Shown: in pieces, positions 25,378-35,219 of the stretch
Position numbering within the stretch: the stretch's first letter is position 1
Layout of the letters: each line of letters opens with the position of its first letter
Source: Polaromonas sp.
GTDB lineage: Bacteria; Pseudomonadota; Gammaproteobacteria; Burkholderiales; Burkholderiaceae_C
Length of the DNA stretch: 46,067 nt
Direction: 5' to 3'
NCBI GenBank assembly: GCA_013824015.1
Contig: PNNC01000129.1
Span: forward strand, 1-46,067
Translations under genes and position numbers: made by a program
Notes under the pieces: generated by a model
Seen by the model: only the letters and a program-made list of their open reading frames with translations
Told to the model about the DNA's origin: nothing
Database searches by the model: none

Positions 25378-26334
25378 ATGGACAGTCTGGAGACCTGGTT
25401 TTCAACGGCGCAGCAATGGCTGTTCGAGACCGCCGTGCAGCCCGCGCTGTTTGCGCTGGGCCTGGGCAATTTGCTGGAAGACGGTTATGCCGCCACCGCC
25501 TGGTTCCTGGTCGGCCTGATCCAGATCGCGATCCTGCTGGTCGTGGTCGGCCCGCTGCAGCGCTGGCGGCCGGTGGAGCCGGTGACGGACCGCGCCACCA
25601 TACGCACCGACATCCTCTACACGCTGATCCACCGTCTCGGTGTTTTCCGCATCGCGCTGTTTTTCACGCTGGAGCCGCTGTTCGACGATTTTTTCGGCAT
25701 CGCGCGCACCGCCGGCTTCGGCACCTTCCACCTCGACCAGCTCTGGCCCGGCGTCACCGACAACGCGGTGGTCAGCCTGCTGATCTACCTGGTGGCGTTC
25801 GACTTCGTGGCTTACTGGACACACCGCGGCCAGCACCAGCTCGAGTGGTGGTGGCGCCTGCATTCGCTGCACCATGCGCAGCGCCAGATGACCATGTGGA
25901 GCGACAACCGCAACCACCTGCTCGACGATGTGCTGGTGGACGTGATCGTGGTGCTGGTGGCGCAACTGATCGGCGTGGCGCCAGGGCAGTTCATCGCGAT
26001 TGTCGCGCTGACCCAGCTCAGCGAGAGTTTCCAGCACGCCAACCTGAGGCTCTGGTTCGGCGCAGTCGGTGAACGCCTGTGGGTCAGCCCGCGTTTTCAC
26101 CGGCTGCACCACAGCATAGGCATCGGGCACGAACCCTCGGGTCAGAGCCATGCCAGGGGTCACAACTTCGGCGTGTTGCTGCCCTGGTGGGACGTGCTGT
26201 TCGGCACCGCCAACTTCGAGCAGCGTTACGACCCCACCGGCGTCCGCGACCAGGTCGAGCAGTCGCGCGACTACGGCCGCGGCTTCTGGTCCCAGCAGTG
26301 GCTGGGGCTGAAACGGCTGGTCGGGAAAGCCTGA
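25378..26334 (+). CDS. Sterol desaturase / fatty acid hydroxylase family membrane enzyme
   Basis: This 318-residue integral membrane di-iron enzyme family hydroxylates or desaturates lipids. Several hydrophobic segments are present (about 40-60, 82-100, 130-147, 186-212). The histidine clusters are complete: H149-x3-H153 (HRGQH), H162-x2-HH166 (HSLHH) and H241-x2-HH245 (HRLHH), with further His at 220 and 262. These are the metal ligands of the superfamily. The bacterial substrate is unknown; hopanoid, carotenoid, ornithine-lipid and fatty-acid hydroxylases all belong here. The start ATG is 5 bp after the deacetylase stop, so they are co-transcribed. Confidence 0.88.
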   Translation: MDSLETWFSTAQQWLFETAVQPALFALGLGNLLEDGYAATAWFLVGLIQIAILLVVVGPLQRWRPVEPVTDRATIRTDILYTLIHRLGVFRIALFFTLEPLFDDFFGIARTAGFGTFHLDQLWPGVTDNAVVSLLIYLVAFDFVAYWTHRGQHQLEWWWRLHSLHHAQRQMTMWSDNRNHLLDDVLVDVIVVLVAQLIGVAPGQFIAIVALTQLSESFQHANLRLWFGAVGERLWVSPRFHRLHHSIGIGHEPSGQSHARGHNFGVLLPWWDVLFGTANFEQRYDPTGVRDQVEQSRDYGRGFWSQQWLGLKRLVGKA

Positions 26335-26369
26335 GCAGCCGTCACGGCGGCGGGTTATCCTCCAGCCCT

Positions 26370-27296
26370 ATGAGCAAGCTTCTCGATTCCTTCTGGCGCG
26401 CGGTGGCCTACTGCCTGCACCCGCGGGTGATTGCGCTGTCGGTGCTGCCGCTGATCATCATGGTGGTGCTGGCGCTGGGCCTGGGCTACTTTTTCTGGGA
26501 AGAGGCGCTGGCCGCCGTGCGCGCCAGCCTGGAAAGCTGGGAGCTGCTGGGCACCATGGCGCGCTGGCTCGAAGGCCTGGGCCTGGGCAACCTGCGCGTG
26601 GTGCTGGCACCGACCATCCTGCTGTTCCTGAGCATCCCGGTGATTGTCATCGTGGCGCTGCTGTTCGTCGCGCTGCTGATGACGCCGGCGATGGTGGCGT
26701 TGGTGGCCGAACGGCGTTTTCCCCAGATGGAGCGCAAAAAGGGCGGCTCGCTGCTGGCCAGCCTGGCCTGGTCGCTGGGATCGACCGTGCTGGCCACTGT
26801 CGCGCTGCTCATTTCCATTCCGCTGTGGCTGATCCCGCCGCTGATTCTGATCCTGCCGCCGCTGATCTGGGGCTGGCTGACCTACCGGGTGATGTCTTAT
26901 GACGCGCTGGTGGATCACGCCAGCGCGCAAGAGCGGCGCGAGATCTTCCGGCGCCACCGCGGCAGCCTGCTGGGCATCGGTGTGCTCAGCGGCTACCTCG
27001 GCGCCGCGCCCAGCCTGCTGTGGGCCTCGGGCGCGATGTTCATCGCGATGGCGCCGCTGCTGGTGCCGCTGGCGATCTGGCTCTACACCCTGGTGTTTGC
27101 CTTTTCCTCGCTCTGGTTCGCCCACTACTGTCTCGCCGCGCTGGAGCAACTTCGCAAGCAAAACAATGCCCTGGCCCCTGAGCCGCTTGCCCAGGCTGCT
27201 ATTGAATCCATAGCAAATGAGGTGCGGCCGGGGCCTTCGGCCGGCGTTGCCGGCGAGGCCGCACCGAACTTCGGCGGGCCCGGCCAGCAGCCCTGA
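26370..27296 (+). CDS. EI24 domain-containing inner-membrane protein
   Basis: This 308-residue polytopic membrane protein has about six hydrophobic segments: VIALSVLPLIIMVVLALGLG, then APTILLFLSIPVIVIVALLF, LATVALLISIPLWLIPPL, GVLSGYLGAAPSLLW and MAPLLVPLAIWLYTLVFAF. LTYRVMSYDALVDHASAQER is the conserved cytoplasmic loop of the EI24/CysZ-like group. A sulfate-permease role is proven for CysZ but cannot be transferred. The C-terminal 40 residues are low in conservation; residues 273-286 (LAQAAIESIANEVR) are encoded by a dispersed repeat, followed by a Gly/Pro/Ala tail. It lies 35 bp after the previous gene. Confidence 0.87.
   Translation: MSKLLDSFWRAVAYCLHPRVIALSVLPLIIMVVLALGLGYFFWEEALAAVRASLESWELLGTMARWLEGLGLGNLRVVLAPTILLFLSIPVIVIVALLFVALLMTPAMVALVAERRFPQMERKKGGSLLASLAWSLGSTVLATVALLISIPLWLIPPLILILPPLIWGWLTYRVMSYDALVDHASAQERREIFRRHRGSLLGIGVLSGYLGAAPSLLWASGAMFIAMAPLLVPLAIWLYTLVFAFSSLWFAHYCLAALEQLRKQNNALAPEPLAQAAIESIANEVRPGPSAGVAGEAAPNFGGPGQQP
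27185..27219 (+). repeat. Dispersed repeat core in the 3' end of the EI24 gene
   Basis: The core TGCTATTGAATCCATAGCAA (27197-27216) matches the right end of the other copies, with GCTAT and ATAGC arms forming an inverted repeat. The left arm differs (CTTGCCCAGGC), so this is a partial or variant copy. Confidence 0.5.
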
Positions 27297-27321
27297 ACCC
27301 CTTTTATCCCAGAGTTTCACC

Positions 27322-28146
27322 ATGAGCACCTCTTTCGGCCTCGTCATCGTCGGCGACGAAATCCTGTCGGGCAAACGTTCCGACAAACACATGCCCAAGG
27401 TCATCGACCTGCTGGCCGCGCGCGGGCTGCAGCTGGCCTACGCCGACTATGTGGGCGACGATCCGGCGCGTATCACCGCGGTGCTGGCGCGCGCTATTGC
27501 GGCGGCGCGGGCGTCCGGTGACGTGGTGTTTTCCTGCGGCGGCATTGGCGCCACGCCGGACGACCATACCCGCCAGTGCGCCGCCGCGGCGCTGGGCCTG
27601 GACCTGGCGCTGCATCCCGAGGCCGAGCGCCTGATTCGCGAGCGCATGCAGGACATCGCGAAAGAGCAGGGCGTGGCTTACGAGCCGGACCGCCACGACA
27701 ACATCCACCGCCTGAACATGGGCGTGTTCCCGGCCGGCGCGGACATCATCCCCAACCCGTACAACAAGATCCCCGGCTTCAGGGTCCAGGCCGGCGCCGG
27801 CGCCGTGCATTTCGTGCCCGGGTTCCCTGTCATGGCCTGGCCGATGATCGAGTGGGTGCTGGACACGCACTATGCGCATTTGCACCAAAAATCGGCATAC
27901 ACCGAAAAATCGGTCATCGTCATGGGGTCCATGGAAGCCGCGCTGACGCCGCTGATGCTCGCGATTGAGGCGCAGCACAATGGCGTCAAGGTGTTCAGCC
28001 TGCCGAGCGTCGATCACCCCGAGTACGGCCGCCATATCGAGCTGGGCGTCAAGGGTGGGCCGGATGCCGTGAACGCGGCTTTTCCGGCGCTGCTGGCCGG
28101 CTTGCACAGCTTCAATGCCAAACTTGGCCCCGAATTGGTGCGCTGA
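27322..28146 (+). CDS. Molybdopterin-binding (MoaB/CinA N-terminal-like) domain protein
   Basis: This 274-residue protein belongs to the MoCF_biosynth family (MoaB/MogA/CinA-N). It starts SFGLVIVGDEILSGKRSDKHM, matching the CinA/MoeA entry motif G-DEI-SG, and carries the ligand-binding loop VVFSCGGIGATPDDHT. Stand-alone CinA-N proteins are often annotated as competence/damage-inducible or as nucleotide pyrophosphatase-like, but activity here is unproven. It is not next to other molybdenum-cofactor genes. It lies 25 bp downstream of the EI24 gene, with the glnA control region right after it. Confidence 0.83.
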   Translation: MSTSFGLVIVGDEILSGKRSDKHMPKVIDLLAARGLQLAYADYVGDDPARITAVLARAIAAARASGDVVFSCGGIGATPDDHTRQCAAAALGLDLALHPEAERLIRERMQDIAKEQGVAYEPDRHDNIHRLNMGVFPAGADIIPNPYNKIPGFRVQAGAGAVHFVPGFPVMAWPMIEWVLDTHYAHLHQKSAYTEKSVIVMGSMEAALTPLMLAIEAQHNGVKVFSLPSVDHPEYGRHIELGVKGGPDAVNAAFPALLAGLHSFNAKLGPELVR

Positions 28147-28151
28147 CTAGT

Positions 28152-28168
28152 TGCACCAATATCGTGCA
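28152..28168. promoter_or_regulatory. NtrC-binding site 1 upstream of glnA
   Basis: TGCACCAATATCGTGCA matches the NtrC palindrome consensus TGCACY-N5-RGTGCA in both half-sites (TGCAC and GTGCA). It lies about 130 bp upstream of the sigma-54 promoter, a normal enhancer distance. Confidence 0.85.
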
Positions 28169-28176
28169 TTGCTGCC

Positions 28177-28193
28177 CGCACTTTGTCGGTGCA
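28177..28193. promoter_or_regulatory. NtrC-binding site 2 upstream of glnA
   Basis: CGCACTTTGTCGGTGCA keeps one perfect half-site (GGTGCA) and one with a single change. Its centre is 25 bp from site 1, allowing cooperative binding of NtrC dimers. Confidence 0.75.
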
Positions 28194-28298
28194 TTGAAAA
28201 TCAGGCAATTTTTCGGGCCGGCCCGTCCTCTGGCGCGTCAAGCGCCTCCAGATGACGGCACAATCGCAGGCTTGGCATAAAAAAAGCGCCATCCGGTG

Positions 28299-28313
28299 TG
28301 GCACAAAACGTGC
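28299..28313 (+). promoter_or_regulatory. Sigma-54 promoter of glnA
   Basis: TGGCACAAAACGTGC has the invariant GG (-24) and GC (-12) with the required spacing. It matches TGGCAC-N5-TTGC at all but one fixed base. A second, weaker match is TGGCATAAAAAAAGC at 28273-28287. Transcription would begin near 28325, 43 nt before the glnA start. Confidence 0.85.
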
Positions 28314-28367
28314 ATCCACTGAAGCTGAAAGTCATTTTTAACCACCATCCAGCAACAGGAGATTCTG

Positions 28368-29783
28368 ATGGCAAAGACCGTCGCAGACGTCATGAAAATG
28401 GTCAAGGAAAACGAAGTCAAGTTTGTTGACTTCCGTTTTACCGACACCCGGGGCAAAGAGCAGCACGTGACCGTGCCGGTTTCCCACTTTGACGAAGACA
28501 AATTCACCTCGGGCCACGCCTTCGACGGCTCCTCCGTGGCAGGCTGGAAGGGTATTGAAGCTTCCGACATGCAGCTGATGCCTGACCCGAAAACGGCCAA
28601 CATCGACCCTTTCTTCGAAGAAACCACGCTGTTCATGAGCTGCGACGTGCTCGAGCCCGCCGACGGCAAGGCTTACGACCGCGACCCACGCTCGATCGCG
28701 CAGCGCGCCGAGGCTTACCTGAAGGCCTCCGGCCTGGGCGACACCGCCTATTTCGGTCCCGAGCCTGAATTTTTCATCTTCGACGACGTGCGCTGGAACA
28801 CCGACATGTCGGGCACCTTCTTCAAGATCGAGGAATACGAAGCGCCATGGAACTCGGGCAAGAAGCTCGAAGGCGGCAACCGCGGCCACCGTCCGACCGT
28901 CAAGGGCGGCTACTTCCCGGTGCCTCCGGTCGACAGCACGCAGGACATGCGCGCCGAGATGTCCCTGATCCTCGAGTCGCTGGGCATTCCGGTCGAAGTG
29001 TTCCACCACGAAGTGGCCGGCGCCGGCCAGAACGAAATCGGCACCAAGTTCAGCACGCTGGTCCAGCGCGCCGACTGGACGCAGATCCTCAAGTACGTGG
29101 TGCAGAACGTGGCCAATGCCTACGGCAAAACCGCCACCTTCATGCCCAAGCCCATCGTGGGCGACAACGGTTCCGGCATGCACGTGCACCAGTCGATCTG
29201 GAAAGACGGCAAAAACCTGTTTGCCGGTGACGGCTACGCCGGCCTGTCGGACTTTGCGCTGTATTACATCGGCGGCATCATCAAGCACGCCCGCGCGCTG
29301 AACGCCATCACCAACCCCGGCACCAACAGCTACAAGCGCCTGGTTCCCGGCTACGAGGCACCGGTCAAGCTGGCTTATTCGGCCAAGAACCGCTCGGCAT
29401 CGATCCGCATTCCTTACGTCGCCAACCCCAAAGGCCGCCGTATCGAGGCACGTTTCCCCGATCCACTGATGAACCCTTACCTGGGCTTCTCGGCCCTGAT
29501 GATGGCCGGTCTCGATGGCGTGGAAAACAAGATCCATCCGGGCGAAGCCGCCACCAAGGACCTGTACCATCTGCCGCCCGAGGAAGATGCCAAGGTGCCA
29601 ACCGTCTGCCACAGCCTGGACCAGGCGCTGGACGCGCTCGACGTGGGCCGCAGCTTCCTGACCAAGGGCGGCGTGTTCACCGACAGCATGATCGACGCCT
29701 ACATCGAACTGAAGATGACCGAAGTGACCCGCCTGCGCCAGGCGACACACCCGATCGAGTTCGACATGTACTACTCACTGTAA
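28368..29783 (+). CDS. glnA: Glutamine synthetase type I
   Basis: GlnA makes glutamine from glutamate, ammonium and ATP as a cytosolic dodecamer. The 471-residue protein is normal for the GSI-beta type. [12 protein letters not shown] (52-63), the metal-binding segment [13 protein letters not shown] (128-140) and [12 protein letters not shown] (267-278) are present. The tyrosine adenylylated by GlnE is Y400 in [10 protein letters not shown], so adenylylation control is expected. A good SD (AGGAG) precedes the ATG. Transcription is predicted from the sigma-54/NtrC element upstream, and a strong terminator follows, so ntrBC transcription must depend on read-through or its own promoter. Confidence 0.98.
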   Translation: MAKTVADVMKMVKENEVKFVDFRFTDTRGKEQHVTVPVSHFDEDKFTSGHAFDGSSVAGWKGIEASDMQLMPDPKTANIDPFFEETTLFMSCDVLEPADGKAYDRDPRSIAQRAEAYLKASGLGDTAYFGPEPEFFIFDDVRWNTDMSGTFFKIEEYEAPWNSGKKLEGGNRGHRPTVKGGYFPVPPVDSTQDMRAEMSLILESLGIPVEVFHHEVAGAGQNEIGTKFSTLVQRADWTQILKYVVQNVANAYGKTATFMPKPIVGDNGSGMHVHQSIWKDGKNLFAGDGYAGLSDFALYYIGGIIKHARALNAITNPGTNSYKRLVPGYEAPVKLAYSAKNRSASIRIPYVANPKGRRIEARFPDPLMNPYLGFSALMMAGLDGVENKIHPGEAATKDLYHLPPEEDAKVPTVCHSLDQALDALDVGRSFLTKGGVFTDSMIDAYIELKMTEVTRLRQATHPIEFDMYYSL

Positions 29784-29802
29784 TTTTTTACAGTCTGTGG
29801 TC

Positions 29803-29832
29803 AAAAAAGGACGGCGCAAGCCGTCCTTTTTT
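29803..29832 (+). terminator. Intrinsic terminator of glnA
   Basis: The stem AAAAAAGGACGGC / GCCGTCCTTTTTT with loop GCAA is a perfect 13-bp inverted repeat ending in a T run. Confidence 0.92.
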
Positions 29833-29931
29833 ATTTGTCCCTAGGGTTATCGCCTGCAGGATTTTGCTTTTCTGACCCTTTGCAGGATACTGACAGACCG
29901 TCCAAGCCTTAACAGGCACTTGGGGTTACGC

Positions 29932-30459
29932 ATGAAACCTACAGTACTTCTTTTACTCTCCGCAGGACTTCTGACCGCAGTCGCCGGCTCCGCTTTTGCG
30001 CAGGAGCGCATTTACCGCTGCGCCGCCAAGCCCGGTGCCACGCCCGAATACATCAACAACGCCAGGGATGCCCAGGCGCGCGGCTGCAAGCAGATCGATG
30101 GCGGCAACGTGACGGTGGTGCAGGGCACGCCTGCCAGCCGGCCGGCGGCCGTGCGTGTGGCGGGCGCGGTGCAGGCCGCGCCGCCCTCCGGCAACCCCGA
30201 GCAGCGCGCACGCGACAGCGACACCCGCGCCATCCTGGAGGCGGAACTGCGCAAGGCCGAGGCCCGGCTGGCCGAGCAGCAGAAGGAATACAACAACGGC
30301 GAGCCTGAAAAGCAGGGCATCGAAGGCCGCAACTACCAGCGTTACCTCGACCGCGTGGCCGAGATGAAGGAAAGTATCGCGCGCCACGAAAGCGACATCG
30401 CCGGCCTCAAGCGTGAAATCGGCCGCCTGCCCGGTTCTGCCCCGATAGCCCGTCAGTAA
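29932..30459 (+). CDS. Exported protein with C-terminal coiled coil
   Basis: This 175-residue protein has a clear signal peptide (KPTVLLLLSAGLLTAVAGSAFAQ). The mature N-terminus ERIYRCAAKPGATPEYINNARDAQARGCKQIDGGNVTVVQG has two cysteines that may pair and resembles short DUF4124-like periplasmic domains. Residues about 95-165 are charged heptads (EAELRKAEARLAEQQKEY, MKESIARHESDIAGLKREI), a likely coiled coil. Function unknown. It sits between glnA and ntrB on the same strand, 36 bp before ntrB, so it is probably co-transcribed with ntrBC. The ATG at 29932 was chosen because it begins the signal peptide. Confidence 0.75.
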   Translation: MKPTVLLLLSAGLLTAVAGSAFAQERIYRCAAKPGATPEYINNARDAQARGCKQIDGGNVTVVQGTPASRPAAVRVAGAVQAAPPSGNPEQRARDSDTRAILEAELRKAEARLAEQQKEYNNGEPEKQGIEGRNYQRYLDRVAEMKESIARHESDIAGLKREIGRLPGSAPIARQ

Positions 30460-30495
30460 GTTCGCAGCAGGCTGTTCTGCGTCAGAATAGCAGGC

Positions 30496-31584
30496 TTGAA
30501 AAAGCCCACACTCTCTCTGGCCGCGTCCGCGGCGTTTCCCCGCTTCCAGTCCTTTGACCTGCTGGCCACGCTGGTGGCCGTCGTGCGCACCAATGGCGTG
30601 GTGGTGTTTGCCAATGCCGCGCTCGAAGATGCGCTGGGCACCTCGCGCCGGACCATCGAGGGCTCCCAGCTACCCGACTGTTTCACCGAGCCGATGATCC
30701 TGCACAACGCGCTGGAAGGCGCGGGCAGCAACGAGTTCGCGGCGCTGCGTTACGACGCCTGGCTGAAACCGCTGAACCGCGAGCCGATGCCGGTCCACGT
30801 GGTGGTGGCGCAGACCGACACCCCGGGCGAGGCGATTGTCGAGTTGTTGCCGCTGGAGCAGCAGGCCAAGCAGGACCGGGAAGAGCGGCTGATTGACCAG
30901 GCGCAGGCCAACAAGGAGCTGATCCGCAACCTGGCGCACGAGATCAAGAACCCGCTGGGCGGCATCCGGGGTGCGGCGCAGTTGCTGCAGATGGAGATCC
31001 AGTCCAAGGAGCTGACCGAGTACACCCAGGTCATCATCCATGAGGCCGACCGCCTGCAGACGCTGGTGGACCGGCTGTTGGCGCCGCACCGCCGGCCGCA
31101 CCTGGTGGGCGATGTGAATATCCACGAGGTCTGTGAACGTGTGCGTTCGCTGATCCTGGCCGAGTTCCCCAAAGGCCTGCGCGTGCTGCGTGACTACGAC
31201 ATCTCGATCCCCGACTTCCGGGGTGACCGCGAGCAGCTGATCCAGGCGGTGCTGAACATTGCCCACAATGCCGCGCAGGCGCTGGCCGAGCGTATTGCCG
31301 CCGGTGACGCACAGATCAGTTTCAGGAGCCGGATCGCGCGTCAGGTTACTTTCGGTAAGCAGCGTTATCGCTTGGCACTGGAATTGCATGTTATCGACAA
31401 TGGACCGGGTGTTCCGGACTCCATCAAGGACCGCATCTTCTATCCGCTGATCTCGGGGCGGGAGGGGGGTTCCGGGCTGGGGCTGACGTTGGCGCAAACC
31501 TTTGTTCAGCAACACCACGGCTTGATCGAGTGCGACAGCGTCCCCGGCCGCACGGATTTCAAGATGCTGATACCTCTGCCTTGA
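30496..31584 (+). CDS. glnL: Nitrogen-regulation sensor histidine kinase NtrB
   Basis: NtrB (GlnL) phosphorylates and dephosphorylates NtrC in response to PII. This 362-residue cytosolic kinase has no transmembrane helix. An N-terminal PAS-like domain (about 20-120) is followed by the phospho-acceptor H148 in NLAHEIKNPLGGIRGAAQ. The ATP-binding domain has an N box (LNIAHNAAQA), G1 (VIDNGPGVP) and G2 (GSGLGLTLAQ). TTG at 30496 is the only start in frame that keeps the N-terminus normal; no good SD is visible, so expression may be low. ntrC starts 54 bp downstream. Confidence 0.94.
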   Translation: MKKPTLSLAASAAFPRFQSFDLLATLVAVVRTNGVVVFANAALEDALGTSRRTIEGSQLPDCFTEPMILHNALEGAGSNEFAALRYDAWLKPLNREPMPVHVVVAQTDTPGEAIVELLPLEQQAKQDREERLIDQAQANKELIRNLAHEIKNPLGGIRGAAQLLQMEIQSKELTEYTQVIIHEADRLQTLVDRLLAPHRRPHLVGDVNIHEVCERVRSLILAEFPKGLRVLRDYDISIPDFRGDREQLIQAVLNIAHNAAQALAERIAAGDAQISFRSRIARQVTFGKQRYRLALELHVIDNGPGVPDSIKDRIFYPLISGREGGSGLGLTLAQTFVQQHHGLIECDSVPGRTDFKMLIPLP

Positions 31585-31638
31585 AACCGTCACCTTCATT
31601 GATGGATAACCGGTAGAAGTACCAAAGGGATAAAAAAC

Positions 31639-33183
<1,545 letters not shown>

Positions 33184-33251
33184 CTGGAAATGCGGCGAAT
33201 CGCCGGCGAAGCCACCTTGGGTTGTGGCGCCGGCTGATTTAAAGTCCGGGC

Positions 33252-33515
33252 ATGAGCCGTTTATCCCTGACCCGCGACAAGATCTACAAAACCGTGGCGC
33301 GCCAGCTGCATGGCCGGGTGCCGTGCTGGGTCTGCGGTGAACATGTGTTGCCGGCCGCCGCGACGCTGGAGCACATTCGCCCGCTCAGCGAGGGCGGCAA
33401 CAGCCATGCGGAGAACCTGGCGATCAGCCACGAGCTCTGCAACAGCCAGCGCCATGCCAAAGGTGTCCATGCCGAGGCTGCCGACTCACCCGGGCGGGTG
33501 GCGCGTGCTTTGTGA
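33252..33515 (+). CDS. Small HNH-family nuclease-like protein
   Basis: This 87-residue protein contains an HNH fold: CWVC (C25, C28), LEHIRPLSEGGNSHAENL with H41 as the likely catalytic residue, and HELCNSQRHA giving further zinc ligands (H60, C63, H68). HNH domains cut DNA, RNA or act structurally. It is shorter than restriction or homing HNH enzymes and lacks any DNA-recognition domain. It follows ntrC by 68 bp and is convergent with xthA. A dispersed repeat begins immediately after its stop. Stand-alone HNH proteins of this size are common in Burkholderiales and have no clear role. Confidence 0.75.
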   Translation: MSRLSLTRDKIYKTVARQLHGRVPCWVCGEHVLPAAATLEHIRPLSEGGNSHAENLAISHELCNSQRHAKGVHAEAADSPGRVARAL

Positions 33516-33516
33516 A

Positions 33517-33579
33517 TGAAATCAGCCTCCACCCCATGTCGGGTGGACCGGAGTAGCTATATTATTTATAGCAAATCAA
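33517..33579 (+). repeat. Dispersed repeat copy between HNH gene and xthA
   Basis: It starts AATGAAATCAGCCTCCACCC and ends TAGCTATATTATTTATAGCA, followed by AATCAA. The layout matches the copy at 22567. It overlaps the last codons and stop of the convergent xthA. Confidence 0.65.
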
Positions 33580-34348
33580 GGTGCGCCACAACCGGCACAT
33601 GGTCGCTGGGCCGTTCGTTTTTGCGCGGCGCCTTGTCGATCACGCAGCTTTGCACCCGCGGTTTGAGCGCGTCGCTGACCAGGATGTAGTCGATGCGCAG
33701 GCCGCGGTTGCGGCGGAAGGCGAACTCGCGGTAGTCCCACCAGGAATAACTTTTTTCCGGCTGATCGAACAGCCGGAAGGCGTCGTGCAGGCCCAGACCC
33801 AGCAGCGCCTTCAGGTGCTCGCGCTCCTCGGTGGTGTGGTGAATGGTTTCGCGCAGGCCTTCGGCGTCGTAGGTGTCGCGGTCGTCAAACGTGATGTTGA
33901 AGTCGCCGACCAGCACCAGCTTCGGCTGCGCCGCCAGCTCCTGGCCCAGCCAGTTGCGCAGGCCGTCCAGCCACTTCATCTTGTAGTCGAACTTCTCGGT
34001 GCCGGGCGCCTGCCCGTTGACGAAATAACCATTGACCAGGCGCAGCTCGCCCTGCGGCGTGTCCAGCGTGGCGGCGAGCACGCGCGACTGTTCGTCGCTG
34101 AAACCGGCGATGTTTTTCACGATGTTGCGCGCGGGATTGCGGCTCAGGATGGCGACGCCGTTGTAGGTTTTCTGGCCGAAGACCGCGCTCTGGTAACCGG
34201 CGTCCGCCAGCGCCTGCAAGGGAAACTTGTCGTCGCTGAGCTTGAGCTCCTGCAGGCACAGCGCATCGACCGGGTTGGCGGCCAGCCAGTCCAGCACCTG
34301 CGGCAGACGGACGGCCAGGGAGTTGACGTTCCAGGTGGCGATTTTCAT
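33566..34348 (-). CDS. xthA: Exodeoxyribonuclease III
   Basis: This DNA-repair enzyme has AP endonuclease, 3'-phosphatase and 3'-5' exonuclease activity on duplex DNA. The 260-residue protein starts MKIATWNVNSLAVRLPQVLDW. The metal-binding Glu34 is in LCLQELKLSDDKFP, followed by GQKTYNGVAILS, VGDFNITFDDRD and the RRNRGLRIDYILVS and SDHVPV segments with the catalytic Asp and His. Length and motifs fit the ExoIII/XthA family. The final codons (DLL) and TAA come from a dispersed repeat that runs into the 3' end. It lies 106 bp downstream of the ABC operon on the same strand but is probably unrelated. Confidence 0.94.
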   Translation of the reverse strand: MKIATWNVNSLAVRLPQVLDWLAANPVDALCLQELKLSDDKFPLQALADAGYQSAVFGQKTYNGVAILSRNPARNIVKNIAGFSDEQSRVLAATLDTPQGELRLVNGYFVNGQAPGTEKFDYKMKWLDGLRNWLGQELAAQPKLVLVGDFNITFDDRDTYDAEGLRETIHHTTEEREHLKALLGLGLHDAFRLFDQPEKSYSWWDYREFAFRRNRGLRIDYILVSDALKPRVQSCVIDKAPRKNERPSDHVPVVAHLDLL

Positions 34349-34454
34349 GAGGGTGGCGGTCGGTGAAGATGGGGTCAGCGCAGGGTCCGCGCGTCATGCC
34401 CGCATCCTAACCGAGCCGGCGCCCGTCGCATCCCGCCGGCTGGCGCCGCTGCCC

Positions 34455-35219
34455 CTACTTGCCGCCCCAGTGCACAAAACGCCGCTCGGCCAGGATGAAG
34501 ACCAGGTTCATCGCATAACCGAGCACACCGGCGGCAAAAATCGCCGCGTACATCTCGGGCATGTCGAAAATCATCTGCGCATTCATCACGCGTTGTCCCA
34601 GCCCATCGGTCGAGCCGATGAACATCTCGGCGACGATCACGATCACCAGCGCCAGCGACACGCCGGAGCGCATGCCGACAAACACCTGCGGCATCGATTC
34701 GAGCAGCGTCACGTCGGTCAGCACGCGGTAACGCGGCGCACCCATGACCTTGGCGGCGAGCTGGCGTTGCTTGCGCGCACCCATGACGCCGTAGGCCACG
34801 TTGAACAAAATCGTCAGTGACGCGCCGAAAGTCGCCACCGCGATCTTGGTGGTTTCGCCGACGCCGAAGATCACCAGGAACAGCGGAAACATCGCCGAGG
34901 CCGGTGTCGAGCGGAAAAACTCGATGGCGAACTCGATCGACTCGTAGAGCTTTTGCAGGCTGCCCAGCACAATGCCCAGCGGCACCGCAATCACCAGCGC
35001 CAGCGCAAACGAGGTCAGCGTGCGCACAATGGTTTTCCAGAAATCGGCGCCCAGCGTGCCCTGCACCAGGCCGTTCCAGAAGGCCGAAAAGGTTTCTCCG
35101 GGCGAGGGCAGCAGCAGCGGATCCACCGCGCGCGACGCATGGATCAAATACCAGGCGCCCACCAGCACCACCACGCCGATCAGCGGGCGCAAGCGCGCCA
35201 TCCAGTCACGTTGTTTCAT
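34455..35219 (-). CDS. ABC transporter permease, NitT/TauT type
   Basis: This 254-residue inner-membrane permease belongs to the SsuC/TauC/ThiX-like family. About six transmembrane segments are seen, beginning at PLIGVVVLVGAWYLI. The coupling EAA-like loop is around GAPRYRVLTDVTLLESMPQVFVGMRSGVSLALVIVIVAEM. FRSTPASAMFPLFLVIFGVGETTKI is the conserved segment of this family. The ATG overlaps the ATPase gene stop (ATGA), so the two are translated together. It is the last gene of the operon starting at 41403. The transporter likely imports the ring compound degraded by the upstream enzymes (inference). Confidence 0.93.
   Translation of the reverse strand: MKQRDWMARLRPLIGVVVLVGAWYLIHASRAVDPLLLPSPGETFSAFWNGLVQGTLGADFWKTIVRTLTSFALALVIAVPLGIVLGSLQKLYESIEFAIEFFRSTPASAMFPLFLVIFGVGETTKIAVATFGASLTILFNVAYGVMGARKQRQLAAKVMGAPRYRVLTDVTLLESMPQVFVGMRSGVSLALVIVIVAEMFIGSTDGLGQRVMNAQMIFDMPEMYAAIFAAGVLGYAMNLVFILAERRFVHWGGK

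Noticed and set aside
28273..28287. Second sigma-54-like element upstream of glnA
   Set aside because: GG and GC spacing is right, but the rest matches less well than the element at 28299. It is mentioned only as an alternative.
28338..29750. 470-codon open frame antisense to glnA
   Set aside because: Composition is low in real motifs and it is fully explained by codon bias of glnA on the other strand.
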